Assembly (NCBI GenBank): GCA_024072375.1
Contig: CP099617.1
Location: 353,001 to 417,000, forward strand
From: Sphingomonadaceae bacterium OTU29LAMAA1
GTDB taxonomy: Bacteria; Pseudomonadota; Alphaproteobacteria; Sphingomonadales; Sphingomonadaceae
Direction: 5' to 3'
Length of the DNA stretch: 64,000 nt
This document shows, piece after piece, positions 18,160 to 27,614 of the stretch (positions are counted from its first letter, which is position 1; every line of letters starts with the position of its first letter). A model generated the notes under the pieces. It worked only from the letters and a program-made list of their open reading frames with translations. It was not told the DNA's origin and made no database searches. The translations under genes and the position numbers were made by a program.

Positions 18160-18606
18160 ATGTACGATCCTAGCCTTGCCGAACTGACCTTCGAGCTGGA
18201 GCGGCAGCTCGCAGACTATTGGCACGAGATCGATACCAACGGTGGGCGTGAGGCGGGAAGCTACTATACCGAGGACGGCGTGTTCCACGGGCAGATGGCA
18301 TCGTACGAGGGAAGGGCGAAGATCCAGCAGTTCTATGACTGGCGGGTTGCGCAGGGACCGCGTCTTGCGGTGCACAGCTTCACCAACTTCCGCGCCTGGT
18401 TCACCGGGGATGATAGCGCCGAAGCGAGCAATTACCTATTTCTCTACGCCGCGAACGGCGTGAAGATCCTGCCGACGCATGCACCGATCACCATTTCGAT
18501 GGCGACCGACAAGTACCGCCGAGTCAATGGTCGCTGGCTCTGCACATACCGCCGGTTCGAGCACTGGTTCGAAGGCGACACGCCAATCACCAATCCCAAG
18601 CTCTGA
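18160..18606 (+). CDS. SnoaL/NTF2-like protein
   Basis: This 148-residue protein has the cone-shaped alpha+beta fold signature of SnoaL-like or nuclear-transport-factor-2-like proteins: an N-terminal helix with YWHEID, a strand with YYTEDGVFHG, and C-terminal strands YRRVNGRWLCTYRRFEHWF. Members include isomerases, cyclases, dehydratases and ring-hydroxylase beta subunits. The ATG at 18160 has CGAGG ten bases upstream. Its reaction in the cluster is unknown. Confidence 0.78.
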   Translation: MYDPSLAELTFELERQLADYWHEIDTNGGREAGSYYTEDGVFHGQMASYEGRAKIQQFYDWRVAQGPRLAVHSFTNFRAWFTGDDSAEASNYLFLYAANGVKILPTHAPITISMATDKYRRVNGRWLCTYRRFEHWFEGDTPITNPKL

Positions 18607-18630
18607 TCTCGCAAAGAAAGGCTCAAGACC

Positions 18631-19554
18631 ATGGCTACGATGTACGCGGATGCCGACCCTCGTTCGAAACTGGCGACCGCCGCAGCGGCGGTTACGCCGA
18701 GCAGTACCTCGGGCTTCGGCGCGTCGAGCTACGCGCTGTTCGGCGAGACCGAGCCGCAGATCGATGACGAGACGGGGCGAACTTGGCTGGTTCGAGGTGC
18801 CAACTTCATCGTGGCCTATACCTTGGCGAGACCCGGAGCGGTGCTGCAGCGCACCGGCCAGGTCGACGAATATGTCCTGCTGATCGAGGCGCCGCAGCCG
18901 CACGCGGTCGTCACCTGGAATGGCGAAGATACCGCCATCGATGCGGAACACATTGCCTTCGTGCCACCCGGTGACAGCCGTATCCGCGTACCGGACGGCG
19001 GCGAGATCGTAAGACTGTTCACGACTGCATCGGAGGATCTGGCGGCGCTGTGCTCCAATGCCGCCACATACGCGACCCCGGCACCCAGCATCCCGCCGCT
19101 CGAGCGTTGGCCCAATCCTGTAGGCGGCTTCAAGGTGCGCAGCTATGCTTTGAACGTACCGGCTGAAGAAGGTCGGTTCGGGAGGATCTGGCGTTGCACG
19201 ACCTTCATGGTCAACGTGTTCGAACCGTCCGCGCCGCGCGATCCGGAAAAGCTCTCTCCGCATCATCACGATGATTTCGAGCAATGTTCCCTCGCGCTGG
19301 GCGGCAGCTTCGTCCACCATCTTCGCTGGCCTTGGACCGCGAAACTCGCCGATTGGCGCGACGACGAGCACGCAACCTGTCCGGCGCCTTCGGTGGCGGT
19401 AATTCCGGCCAGATCGATCCACACGTCGGCCTCGATCGCACCCGGCAAGACCAATCTGCTGGTCGACATCTTCTCGCCGCCGCGCCGGGACTTTTCCGAC
19501 ATGGCAGGTTGGGTGCTCAACGCCGCCGACTATCCAGCGCCGCAGGAGGCCTGA
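18631..19554 (+). CDS. Two-cupin protein of unknown function
   Basis: The 307-residue product appears to contain two cupin barrels. The first (about 50-140) lacks clear metal ligands. The second (about 165-290) has SPHHHDDFEQ and a later His in PARSIHTS, a plausible metal site. Such bicupins act as isomerases or dioxygenases on small acids; I cannot say which. The stop overlaps the next start in TGATG, with GCAGGAGG just before, so it is coupled to the aldolase. Confidence 0.7.
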   Translation: MATMYADADPRSKLATAAAAVTPSSTSGFGASSYALFGETEPQIDDETGRTWLVRGANFIVAYTLARPGAVLQRTGQVDEYVLLIEAPQPHAVVTWNGEDTAIDAEHIAFVPPGDSRIRVPDGGEIVRLFTTASEDLAALCSNAATYATPAPSIPPLERWPNPVGGFKVRSYALNVPAEEGRFGRIWRCTTFMVNVFEPSAPRDPEKLSPHHHDDFEQCSLALGGSFVHHLRWPWTAKLADWRDDEHATCPAPSVAVIPARSIHTSASIAPGKTNLLVDIFSPPRRDFSDMAGWVLNAADYPAPQEA

Positions 19555-20333
19555 TGGCAGACGATATCGGGCGGAGTTTTCGTACAAGGCTGGCAGGCGG
19601 CGAGCGCCTGCTCGGCACTTTCCTCAAGACCGGCACGAGCCACGCGACGGAGATCCTGGGCGGCGTCGGTTTCGACTTCGTCGTGGTCGATGCGGAGCAT
19701 GCGCCATTTTCGCGTACCGACATCGACCTCATGCTGTTAGCGGCTCGCGCGGCGGGGATCGCGAGCGTCGTTCGCGTTGCTTCGGCCGACGAAACGCACT
19801 TGCAGACCGCGCTCGATTGCGGCGCCGCAGGAGTGCTGGTGCCGCACGTCGACAGCGCTGAAAAGATGCGCGCAGTGGTTTCCGCTTGTCGCTTCGCAGG
19901 CGGAAGGCGCGGGTTCTCCAATTCGCCGCGCGCCGGCGGATACGGCTCGCTCGGGTTCGCCGAGTATATCGAGACCTCCGATGCATCGACATCGATCATA
20001 GCCATGATCGAGGACGTGGCGGCGCTCGATCATCTCGACCAGATCTTCGCGGTGGAGGGGCTGACCGCCGGCTTCATCGGTCGAGGTGATCTGTCCGCGG
20101 CGCTGGCCGCGCCCGGAGTAACCGATCCCGCCGTTGTCGCCGTCGTAACCCGTATCACCGAGGCTGCGCGACGCCACGGGGTCCCGATGATCGCGCATGT
20201 CGGCGCCGGCGATGATCCCGACGTCGCCCGACTAAGTGAGGCGGGCGTCAGCGCCTTTGTCGTATCGTCCGATCAGGGTCTGATGCGCCAGGCGGCGATC
20301 GCGACGCGGCGCGCGTTCGATGGCGGAATGTGA
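19554..20333 (+). CDS. HpcH/HpaI-family class II aldolase
   Basis: These metal-dependent TIM-barrel aldolases cleave 4-hydroxy-2-oxo acids to pyruvate plus an aldehyde. The 259-residue product has VVVDAEHAPFSR (active-site loop), the VLVPHVD strand, RGFSNSPRAGGYG, and the metal-ligand strands MIEDVAAL (Glu) and GRGDLSAAL (Asp). If the product is succinate semialdehyde, as for 4-hydroxy-2-oxoheptanedioate aldolase, the aldehyde dehydrogenase at 12613 would complete the route to succinate. That link is inference from the neighbourhood. Confidence 0.87.
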   Translation: MADDIGRSFRTRLAGGERLLGTFLKTGTSHATEILGGVGFDFVVVDAEHAPFSRTDIDLMLLAARAAGIASVVRVASADETHLQTALDCGAAGVLVPHVDSAEKMRAVVSACRFAGGRRGFSNSPRAGGYGSLGFAEYIETSDASTSIIAMIEDVAALDHLDQIFAVEGLTAGFIGRGDLSAALAAPGVTDPAVVAVVTRITEAARRHGVPMIAHVGAGDDPDVARLSEAGVSAFVVSSDQGLMRQAAIATRRAFDGGM

Positions 20334-20351
20334 ACCGAAGGTAGAAAAGAC

Positions 20352-21269
20352 ATGACCCCCTCACTGTTCGACACTCATGCACATCTCATCGGCGAAGATT
20401 GGGAGAGGTATCCGACGCGTCCGTTCACAGCCGATCTGCCGATGCCAGAGCGTCCGGGGTATAGCGTGACGGTGGACGCGCTCATCGCGATGATGGATGC
20501 TCATGACGTGACACAAGCGTGCCTGGTGCAGCGCGGTCACGTCTATGGCTATGACAACAGCTATATCATCGATTCGGCCAGGCGTTTCGACGGCCGGCTC
20601 CACCCGGTGGTGATCCTCGATGCACAGGACCCCGCCGCTGCTGTCACCTATCGCGATCTGGTGAGAACCGCGCATGTGCGAGGGTTCCGCATGGCCAATG
20701 CGCGGCCTTGGCTGCTTGATACCGCATGGATCAGTTCGCCAGCCGCGCTGGAGGTCTGGCGGGCCTGCGCGGATCTGGGCACTCCGATGACGATGATCGT
20801 GTTCATGAACCAGTTGCCTTACGTATTGCCGCTGGTGAAGATCCTGGCGAAGATGTTCCCAGATCTTCCGATTTTGCTCGACCACGGTGCAATGCCGTTC
20901 GGTATGACGCAATATGAGGTCGGTCTCGCGCAGCAGGCGGGCGAAGCCGTCGTCATGCCCGTCGCGCCTCACTTCGGCATCGACCGAACGATCGGCATCT
21001 TCGAAGACGTTCCTAACGTCTACTTCAAGGTCACCGAAATCAACATGGAGAGGCTCGCTGCGGCCGGCGTTCGGCCCGCGCACCTCGTCCGGCGGATGAC
21101 CGACAGCTTCGGTCCTGATCGGTTGGTCTGGGGGTCGGACGTCGGGCAGAGCATGCTATGGAGCTATACGGATAAGACTGCCATGGCTCGCGCCGCTGCG
21201 GATTTCCTAACTAACGACGAGCGCCGTAACTTCCTGCACGACAACGCGGCGCGCCTCTATCGATTGTGA
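20352..21269 (+). CDS. Amidohydrolase-2 family hydrolase, second copy
   Basis: This 305-residue TIM-barrel hydrolase has FDTHAHLI near the N-terminus, LLDHGA in the middle and LVWGSDVG near the C-terminus, giving the family metal and acid residues. It is a distant relative of the product at 15784, not a recent duplicate. It probably acts on another ring or lactone intermediate. It starts 18 bases after the aldolase and ends the enzyme part of the cluster before the TonB receptor. Confidence 0.84.
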   Translation: MTPSLFDTHAHLIGEDWERYPTRPFTADLPMPERPGYSVTVDALIAMMDAHDVTQACLVQRGHVYGYDNSYIIDSARRFDGRLHPVVILDAQDPAAAVTYRDLVRTAHVRGFRMANARPWLLDTAWISSPAALEVWRACADLGTPMTMIVFMNQLPYVLPLVKILAKMFPDLPILLDHGAMPFGMTQYEVGLAQQAGEAVVMPVAPHFGIDRTIGIFEDVPNVYFKVTEINMERLAAAGVRPAHLVRRMTDSFGPDRLVWGSDVGQSMLWSYTDKTAMARAAADFLTNDERRNFLHDNAARLYRL

Positions 21270-21393
21270 ACGGCCTCGGTCCACCATCAATTAGGCCTTC
21301 CCGTCCAGTCAATCTTCACCAGTTCACCTAGTCTAAACCCCGACTCACAATTCGGCGGCCGTAAGCGCGCCGGACACATAGGGGATGCAATAC

Positions 21394-24300
21394 ATGGCTA
21401 AGAACCGCCTGATAACCACATTGCGCGCTACTACTGCGGCAATAGGCGTCGCCACGGTCATGCAGGCATCGGCTGCTTTGGCGCAGGCTGTGGTGCCTTC
21501 GCCGCCGCCCGTGGCTACTACTCCGGAACGGGTGACGCCGCCGGAGCAGACTTCGTCCGCAAGTCCGACAGGGGCCCCCGATCCGTCATCATCGCCAGAC
21601 ATCGTCGTTACCGGCTCGCGGCTCGGTCGAGCAGGGTACGACGCGCCGACGCCGGTGAACGTCATCGGCGAACAGCGGCTGCAGCAGCTTGCAATCACCA
21701 ATGTCGCGGACGCGCTTAACCAGCTGCCATCGTTCCGGGCGACGAGCACGCCGGCGGCAAACTCGTTTCGTGTTTCGGGAAACATCGGCGCACGAACGCT
21801 TGATCTGCGTGGCCTTGGCGCAACGCGCACGCTGACGCTGGTCGACGGACGCCGTTTCGTCGGCAGCAGCGACAACGGTACCGTCGATCTCAACAGTATC
21901 CCTTCGATCCTGGTGCAAAGAACCGAGGTAGTCACGGGCGGCGCATCGGCGGCCTATGGCGCGAATGCGGTTTCAGGCGTGGTGAACCTCATCCTCGACA
22001 CGAAACTCACCGGGATGAAGGCCGAAATCAACAGCGGCATCAGTCAACGTGGTGACGGAAGGACCTTCTATGCAGCCGCAGCAGGCGGCAGCGACTTTGC
22101 GAGCGGGCGGGGCCATGTCGTTGCCGGAATCGAGTACTCAAAGGAATATGGCATCGGGACCTGCGAGACGCGATCCTGGTGCGCCAAATACACCAACTAC
22201 ATTCCCAATCCCGGCTACAACACCGCGACGCGGACCAGCACGAACGGGCTGCCGGCGACGCTGGTACTAAACGACATCACCTTCGTTCAGAACGAGAACG
22301 GCATTCTATCCGGTGCGGTGAAATCGAATGGGGCAGGAGGCACGATCACCCTCGGTCAGCAGGTCCTGAACACCGGTGCGACCGCGCTACCTGCGGCGCT
22401 GCGCGGCAAGCAGTTCGACGCTGCGGGCAACCTCATCCCCTACACCTTCGGCAACCTGCTGAGCGGTCTGTTCCAGCAAGGACGCGACCCGACGCAGCCT
22501 TACCTCCTCGGGTTTAGCCCAACGCCGCTCGTCGTTCCCACCGAGCACGTCTCAGCCATGGTCCATGCAGACTATGACGTAACGTCCTCGATCGTCCTAT
22601 CTGCTGAATTCATGTACGGCCATGTCGTTGGCGGTCCAACCGCCACGACGCCGGTGCAGGACTCGCCCGCGACCATCGACATCAACAATCCCTATCTTTC
22701 CGCCGCCACCCGCGCGACCGTTCTCGCGGCCGACCCGACGATCACGAAGCTCCTTGTCAATTCGTCGAGCTTCGCCATCGGTCCCGTTGCCCTAGCGACG
22801 AGCACGCTTGATACATACCGCGGCGCGATCGGCCTGAAAGGAGACTTCGGAGGAGGCTGGAGTTGGGATACCTACTACACCTACGGCAGGGTGGACTCGG
22901 ACGTCGTCGACAAGCGGTCGCGTCTGAAGGAGTGGAATGATGGCGTCGACGCCGTCGTGGCGCCCGCCGGGCTGGCGGGAGTCGCGCCCGGTACGATCAT
23001 CTGCCGTACAACCCTCACAAAGCCCGGTAACGGCTGCATCCCGATCAACCTGTTCGGCTACGGCCAAGTCTCGCAGGCGGCTGTCGATCGATATCTGGTG
23101 ACCGAGACGCAGTCGCGCCGGTACGAACAGCATGCCGCGGCGGTGAACCTGCGTGGCTCGCCGTTCAGCACCTGGGCAGGTGAGGTCAAGGTCGCTGTCG
23201 GCGGCGAGTGGCGTCGCGACACTGCGGTGGGCGGTGCGGATGCCAACACGCTGGCCGGCAACTACATCCAAGCCGGCACTACCGCGCTGCCGTTCACGAA
23301 GACCAGCGTCTATGAAGGCTATCTGGAAGCGGGCTTGCCTCTGCTGAAGGACTCCCCACTCGGCAAGGCGCTCGATATCGACGGCGCCGTCCGCTACACC
23401 CACTACGATCCGTTCGGCAACGCGACGACATGGAAAGGAGGCGTCGTTTACACGCCAGTTTCCGATATCACCTTCCGGGTTACCCGGTCGCGTGACATCC
23501 GGGCACCCACCGCGCAGGAATCCAGTCCCAACGCGACGACTGTCACCATTCCCTTGGCCGATCCGTTCGTAGGCGGGACGTCGCTGCAGACGGTGGTGAC
23601 TGGCGGCAACACCAATCTCCAGCTTGAACGAGGAGATACGTTCACCGCGGGCGTCGTGTTGCGGCCGACGTTCGTGCCGCGCTTCAACCTCTCGGTCGAC
23701 TATTACGACATCAAGGTGAAAGGGGCGATCGACTCCCTTTCCGCCCCGGTGATCGCCTCGGCATGCCGGCAGCAGACGCTGCTTTGCAATCTGATCGCAT
23801 TCAACGCCAACGGATCGATCAACACGGTCTTCTCGAACTTCCAGAACCTCAGTCAGCTGCATGCCGAGGGCCTGGAGCTCGTGATGGATTATCGCCTTCC
23901 GGCATTTTCCGGCAACTTCGACTTCCAGGTGAATGGCAACTACATCATCGATCTTTCGACTGTCGGAGCGACCGGGGTGGTCACCCAACTCGACAACGTC
24001 ACCGGCAACAGTGGATCCATCACCAACATTCAGGGCGTACCGCGGTGGAAGCTGGACGGGGTCGTCACCTATTCCACGCCAAGTTGGGCAATCACGGCTC
24101 ATGGGCGCTACGTTCCGAAAGCAATCCTAGATCCGACCAAGGTCGGTCCGGAGGATGATGGTTATAATATCAACCTGCCCAACAGCGCCAACATCAATCG
24201 GGTTGACTCTCGGTTCTATCTTGACCTGACAGCACGGGTGAAGATCCCTGATGCTGGAGGCGTCGATCGCTACGAGGTGTTCGGCACGATCAACAATGTC

Positions 24301-24402
24301 CTCGACAAGGGCGAGCCAGCGCAGTTGCGTCTCTTCGGCAACGCTCAGCAGTTCGACCCGATCGGACGGTTCTTCAAAGTGGGTCTCCGCGCGAAGATGT
24401 GA
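21394..24402 (+). CDS. TonB-dependent receptor (cluster 1)
   Basis: This outer-membrane receptor of 1002 residues has a signal peptide (to about residue 29, ending AALAQA), a Pro-rich spacer and DIVVTGSR at the start of the plug. The plug motifs (ADALNQLPSF, RGLGATRTLTLVDGRRF, GGASAAYGANAVSGVVN) are followed by a long 22-strand-type barrel. It should import the cluster substrate with TonB energy. ATG at 21394 has AGGGG nine bases upstream; ATG at 21385 is less well placed. The sequence ends in Met instead of the usual aromatic residue. Confidence 0.92.
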   Translation: MAKNRLITTLRATTAAIGVATVMQASAALAQAVVPSPPPVATTPERVTPPEQTSSASPTGAPDPSSSPDIVVTGSRLGRAGYDAPTPVNVIGEQRLQQLAITNVADALNQLPSFRATSTPAANSFRVSGNIGARTLDLRGLGATRTLTLVDGRRFVGSSDNGTVDLNSIPSILVQRTEVVTGGASAAYGANAVSGVVNLILDTKLTGMKAEINSGISQRGDGRTFYAAAAGGSDFASGRGHVVAGIEYSKEYGIGTCETRSWCAKYTNYIPNPGYNTATRTSTNGLPATLVLNDITFVQNENGILSGAVKSNGAGGTITLGQQVLNTGATALPAALRGKQFDAAGNLIPYTFGNLLSGLFQQGRDPTQPYLLGFSPTPLVVPTEHVSAMVHADYDVTSSIVLSAEFMYGHVVGGPTATTPVQDSPATIDINNPYLSAATRATVLAADPTITKLLVNSSSFAIGPVALATSTLDTYRGAIGLKGDFGGGWSWDTYYTYGRVDSDVVDKRSRLKEWNDGVDAVVAPAGLAGVAPGTIICRTTLTKPGNGCIPINLFGYGQVSQAAVDRYLVTETQSRRYEQHAAAVNLRGSPFSTWAGEVKVAVGGEWRRDTAVGGADANTLAGNYIQAGTTALPFTKTSVYEGYLEAGLPLLKDSPLGKALDIDGAVRYTHYDPFGNATTWKGGVVYTPVSDITFRVTRSRDIRAPTAQESSPNATTVTIPLADPFVGGTSLQTVVTGGNTNLQLERGDTFTAGVVLRPTFVPRFNLSVDYYDIKVKGAIDSLSAPVIASACRQQTLLCNLIAFNANGSINTVFSNFQNLSQLHAEGLELVMDYRLPAFSGNFDFQVNGNYIIDLSTVGATGVVTQLDNVTGNSGSITNIQGVPRWKLDGVVTYSTPSWAITAHGRYVPKAILDPTKVGPEDDGYNINLPNSANINRVDSRFYLDLTARVKIPDAGGVDRYEVFGTINNVLDKGEPAQLRLFGNAQQFDPIGRFFKVGLRAKM

Positions 24403-24462
24403 TCGCGAGTTGTATAGGCCCTAAACTACAATAGTGGTCATTCGAGGGTGAAGGAGAGTTCG

Positions 24463-24999
24463 GTGCCTTGCTACGCAATCGGGAATGCTCGACCGTCTCT
24501 AGGCGGCGGAGTGTGGCTGGCACCGTCCGCGGACATCATCGGCGACGCACGTCTTGGTGACAACGTGAACGTTTGGTTCGGTGCGGTGATCCGGGCCGAC
24601 AACACTCCTATCTTCGTAGGGGCTCGTACCAACGTGCAAGACGGTGCGATGCTGCATTCGGATCCAGAGGCACCACTGACGGTCGGCGAGGGCGTGACGA
24701 TCGGCCATCATGCGATCCTGCACGGGTGCACCATAGGCAGCAACGTGCTGATCGGCATGGGAGCGACGATCTTGAACGGCTCCGTGGTAGGCGATCATTG
24801 CCTCGTGGGAGCGGGAGCCCTCGTCACAGAGGGCAAGACGTTCCCGGCACGTAGCCTGATCATGGGAGTGCCCGCGAAGCTCGTCCGTCAGCTTGATGAC
24901 GCTTCAATCGAGAGACTGAGGGTGTCGGCATGCGTCTATGTTGACAAGTTTCACGAATATTCCGCGGGCCTGTCGCGAATGCCAAGCCTTTCAAGCTGA
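24463..24999 (+). CDS. Gamma-carbonic-anhydrase-like hexapeptide protein
   Basis: The 178-residue left-handed beta-helix protein belongs to the YrdA/PaaY/CaiE-like gamma-carbonic anhydrase group. It has NVQDGAMLHSD, then GHHAILHGCTIGSNVLIGMGA with the metal-ligand histidines, and ends the helix with IMGVPAK. GTG at 24463 has AAGGAG six bases before it; GTG at 24448 is the alternative. PaaY relatives act as thioesterases in aromatic catabolism, which would fit, but carbonic anhydrase activity is also possible. Confidence 0.85.
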   Translation: MPCYAIGNARPSLGGGVWLAPSADIIGDARLGDNVNVWFGAVIRADNTPIFVGARTNVQDGAMLHSDPEAPLTVGEGVTIGHHAILHGCTIGSNVLIGMGATILNGSVVGDHCLVGAGALVTEGKTFPARSLIMGVPAKLVRQLDDASIERLRVSACVYVDKFHEYSAGLSRMPSLSS

Positions 25000-25112
25000 A
25001 ACGCGAGTTCTGTTCGGAGGCGTCCGGCGCTTGAACCCCGCCCAAGCGCCCGTATGACCCGAGGGATGAGCATTCCCCTAAGCGCTTCCGCCGTCGTCCC
25101 GTATGGAGGCCG

Positions 25113-25655
25113 CTACTTCGCCGCATTCTGTTCGACATGGATGGCACCCTGATCACCAGCATCGACTCGGCCAATCGAGCCTGGACGAGCTGGGCGTCGA
25201 TGCGCGGCGTCGGTCCGGCCCACGTCCGTCTCCATCATGCACGCCGTTCGGACGGTCGAGACGATGAAGACGCTCGGCGTTGCCGATCCCATCGTGGAGG
25301 CGGCTTGGATCACAAGCAGGGAAATAGAGGATACCGACGGCGTCGAACCGGTACTAGGCGTAATCGATTTCCTGGCCGGTGTTCCGGAGGGACGTTGGGC
25401 CATCGTGACGTCGCCTTCTCGCGCGCACTCGCCGAAGCACGTCTCCTGCGGGCGGGTATCGCCATCCCGCGGATCCTAGTCACCTCGGACGAATTGGATC
25501 GGGGTAAGCCCTATCCTGCATGTTTCCTTCCGGGCGCGGAGAAACTGGACGTCGATGCGTCGGACTGCCTCGTGTTCGAGGACACATCGGCGGGTCTGCG
25601 CGCGGCGGACGCCTCAAGCGCCGCTGGTCTGGCCATTACGTTCACCCATGCTTAG
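25113..25655 (+). pseudogene. HAD-family sugar-phosphatase gene with two frameshifts
   Basis: The nucleophile motif LFDMDGTL (25128-25151) opens an HAD phosphatase. Homology then moves to the +1 frame near 25200 (MHAVRTVETM, EVEPVLG-type region, GRWAIVTS) and back to the first frame near 25410 (LAEARLLRAGI, GKPYPACFLPGAEKL, CLVFEDTSAGLRAA). Each segment is a normal part of a beta-phosphoglucomutase-like or 2-deoxyglucose-6-phosphatase-like protein, in the right order. Because the two shifts compensate, the first frame stays open over 172 codons, but the middle is nonsense, so the enzyme should be inactive unless the shifts are sequencing errors. Confidence 0.72.
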
Positions 25656-26033
25656 GCGAGGAGAGGAGGGGGCTCTGCAGCTGGTTCGTCGCTTCGCGAT
25701 TTACCGCGTACACCTGATCGAACATGCGTAATTTCACGCATGTCTTCGGTATTTCGCGTATTCGCGCACGATTGCGTTCGCCAGCGCATGTCAGCGGCAT
25801 GGCCTGCGATTTTCGGAACGCTTGCATACGGCACGTATAGAGGTTCGATCCGGCCAAGCCCGTGACGGTTCATCCAGGCAGGTCGTTCGGGGGTATCGCC
25901 ACTTTGCGAAGTGGGACATAGCGACGCACCGCGAGCAGGGGGGGCGATCGGCAACGAGGATCGCGAGCCGGCGGAGATTTCACGCGGGGATGAGATCGCG
26001 GGGAGCTTACCGCCAGTTCGGCCTCGAGAAGGA
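25656..26033. other. Stretch without a gene, with small inverted repeats
   Basis: No gene is supported here. CATGCGT and ACGCATG arms form a short inverted repeat at 25723-25742. Immediately after it, 25745-25759 reads (on the minus strand) ACGCGAAATACCGAA, which recurs on the plus strand at 38159-38173. Confidence 0.4.
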
Positions 26034-26411
26034 TCACCCGCCGAGAGCAGCCGCTTCGCCGAGCATCGCGCTGAGGATGTCGGTCACCTTGGCATAGCCA
26101 TCCGCGGTGAGTTCCAGAAAGCGACCCCGCCGCTCGATCAGTCCAGCCGCGCATAGGGCGTTCGCCCACCGCTTGCTCACCTCCCGGGACATGCTGCCGA
26201 GCGGATCGAGGCCTTCGGCCTCGACGCACTGGGATGCCTCTTCGGCCACGAACAGGCTAAACAGGAGATAGACCGGCGCGGATGGAACGAAGCCATGGGG
26301 CATGGCGGCTGCGATAGCAGTTGCTTCGAAGATCGCGCGTTTGGCGGTCTGGATCAAACCGACCGGGTCACCTCTTCTTGCAGCATCTTGAACACTCAGA
26401 TCTCCAGGCAT
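26034..26411 (-). CDS. Small winged-helix, MarR-like protein
   Basis: The 125-residue product fits a winged-helix fold: an N-terminal helix (TAKRAIFEATAIAAA), a hydrophobic segment (APVYLLFSLFVAEEA), a recognition-helix region (SREVSKRWANALCAAGLIERRG) and a wing strand (LELTADGY) with a final helix. Small MarR-like proteins of this design are common in sphingomonads, but I cannot name a target. The ribosome site (TGGAAG) is moderate. Confidence 0.6.
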   Translation of the reverse strand: MPGDLSVQDAARRGDPVGLIQTAKRAIFEATAIAAAMPHGFVPSAPVYLLFSLFVAEEASQCVEAEGLDPLGSMSREVSKRWANALCAAGLIERRGRFLELTADGYAKVTDILSAMLGEAAALGG

Positions 26412-26585
26412 TCACGCTTCCACGTTGCCGCCGATATAGGGTTTTGGGCGGAATGTTCGTCGATCTGCATCATCTGTCGTTTCGTCGCTGAAGCAACCGC
26501 GTGCGTGTTGCTGCGCCCTGGGTGGATGAGCCGCTGGGAGACGCACTGAGCGCACAGCCCGATGTGGAGGCTGAGCATCGCCACG

Positions 26586-26747
26586 TCACCGGTCCAACGA
26601 CCTGAGGTCCGGTAGACCCGCGAGTACATTCATCGCCTCGCTGATCAGAGCGGCGACTGCATGTGCCTCCAGCGAGTCGGCCTCGACTAAGGCGTCCTCC
26701 AGGTGCTCCTGCAGTCGTTGACGCTGGCTGAGTATGCGCTGAGGCAT
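26586..26747 (-). CDS. Possible small helical protein (53 aa)
   Basis: The frame encodes a 53-residue, almost fully helical, acidic peptide (LQEHLEDALVEADSLEAHAVAALISEAMNVL). It could be a small coiled-coil or regulator. I chose the internal ATG because the upstream part of the open frame is basic and unlike a protein. No clear ribosome site was seen, so it may be spurious. Confidence 0.3.
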   Translation of the reverse strand: MPQRILSQRQRLQEHLEDALVEADSLEAHAVAALISEAMNVLAGLPDLRSLDR

Positions 26748-27086
26748 TCGAGGATGGAAACACGTGCGCCGACGCATTGCAAGGTGCAGCAGCCGATCCG
26801 TTCGCTTTTTACGCAAGCACGACGATCACGATGCACTTATCGGCTTACGGGAATAGCCGACTTGGCCCTTGATCTCGTGATCGGCACGATCACCGTCACG
26901 ATTTTTGGGAGGCGGCACTCCGTTAGCGGCCCATAAGCTTAGGTGCATAATAGAAGCTACGGCGAGTTTCATGCTCGATAAGGATAGAGGACGGTTGCCG
27001 TCTCTCGTTTTCGATACGAGATCTGTTGGAATCTCTCATTTACGCGCGCCGAACGTCGGATCGCACCCTGATGTTCTGGCTATCCG

Positions 27087-27425
27087 TCAGTTGCCGTCAG
27101 TGGTTCTTGGAAGGCCAGAAAGTGGCGCCTTCCCTGCCGTCCTCGGGGCTGGACTGAGGTCCGCCGCCAGCATGAGGAAGTCGCTTAGTCCTTCCACCGG
27201 CGCGGTTTCGGCCTTGTAGATCACCGTCCTTCCGATCTTCTCGGAGGACAGCAGACCGGCCGCCGTGAGTATCGCAAAGTGCGGGCTCATGCCGTTCTTC
27301 GAAACCCCCGCCACCTTGGCGATGTCCCCCGCGGTCATACCCGCGGGCAACCGTTCGACGAGTCTTCGCCAGACGAGAAGCCTCGTTGGCTGTGCTAGTG
27401 CACTCATCACCTGCATGGCCTGCAT
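27087..27425 (-). CDS. ArsR-family winged-helix regulator
   Basis: The 112-residue protein starts MQAMQVMSALAQPTRLLVWRRL, the standard first helix of ArsR regulators. It continues with TAGDIAKVAGVSKNGMSPHFAIL as recognition helices, and LLSSEKIGRTVIYKAE as the wing. It lacks the ELCVCDL cysteine metal site, so it probably senses something other than a metal through that motif. It diverges from the operon beginning at 27615, with about 190 bases between starts, and is the obvious candidate to control that operon. Confidence 0.85.
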   Translation of the reverse strand: MQAMQVMSALAQPTRLLVWRRLVERLPAGMTAGDIAKVAGVSKNGMSPHFAILTAAGLLSSEKIGRTVIYKAETAPVEGLSDFLMLAADLSPAPRTAGKAPLSGLPRTTDGN

Positions 27426-27614
27426 GTTTTCCACCCTATACTGATACGCGAAGCGATCGCCCCCGTCCAAGGGCTGATCCACATGTGGTAACGACAGACT
27501 AACTATACAATTGTTCCGGAACCGTTGAACTGTCCGGTGCCGTCTCCATATTGGGGGTCCGAGGTCGTCGAACCCGACGTCCCGCGCCGGATGGCGCACA
27601 GAGGGAGCAGTGTC
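27426..27614. promoter_or_regulatory. Divergent control region of ArsR gene and accessory operon
   Basis: This gap separates the minus-strand ArsR gene from the plus-strand operon. It is clearly AT-richer than its surroundings around 27490-27520 and contains TATACAAT (27505-27511 region), a good -10-like element, overlapping the palindrome ACAATTGT at 27507-27514. ArsR-type repressors often bind such symmetric sites in their own promoter, but the operator is not proven. Confidence 0.45.
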
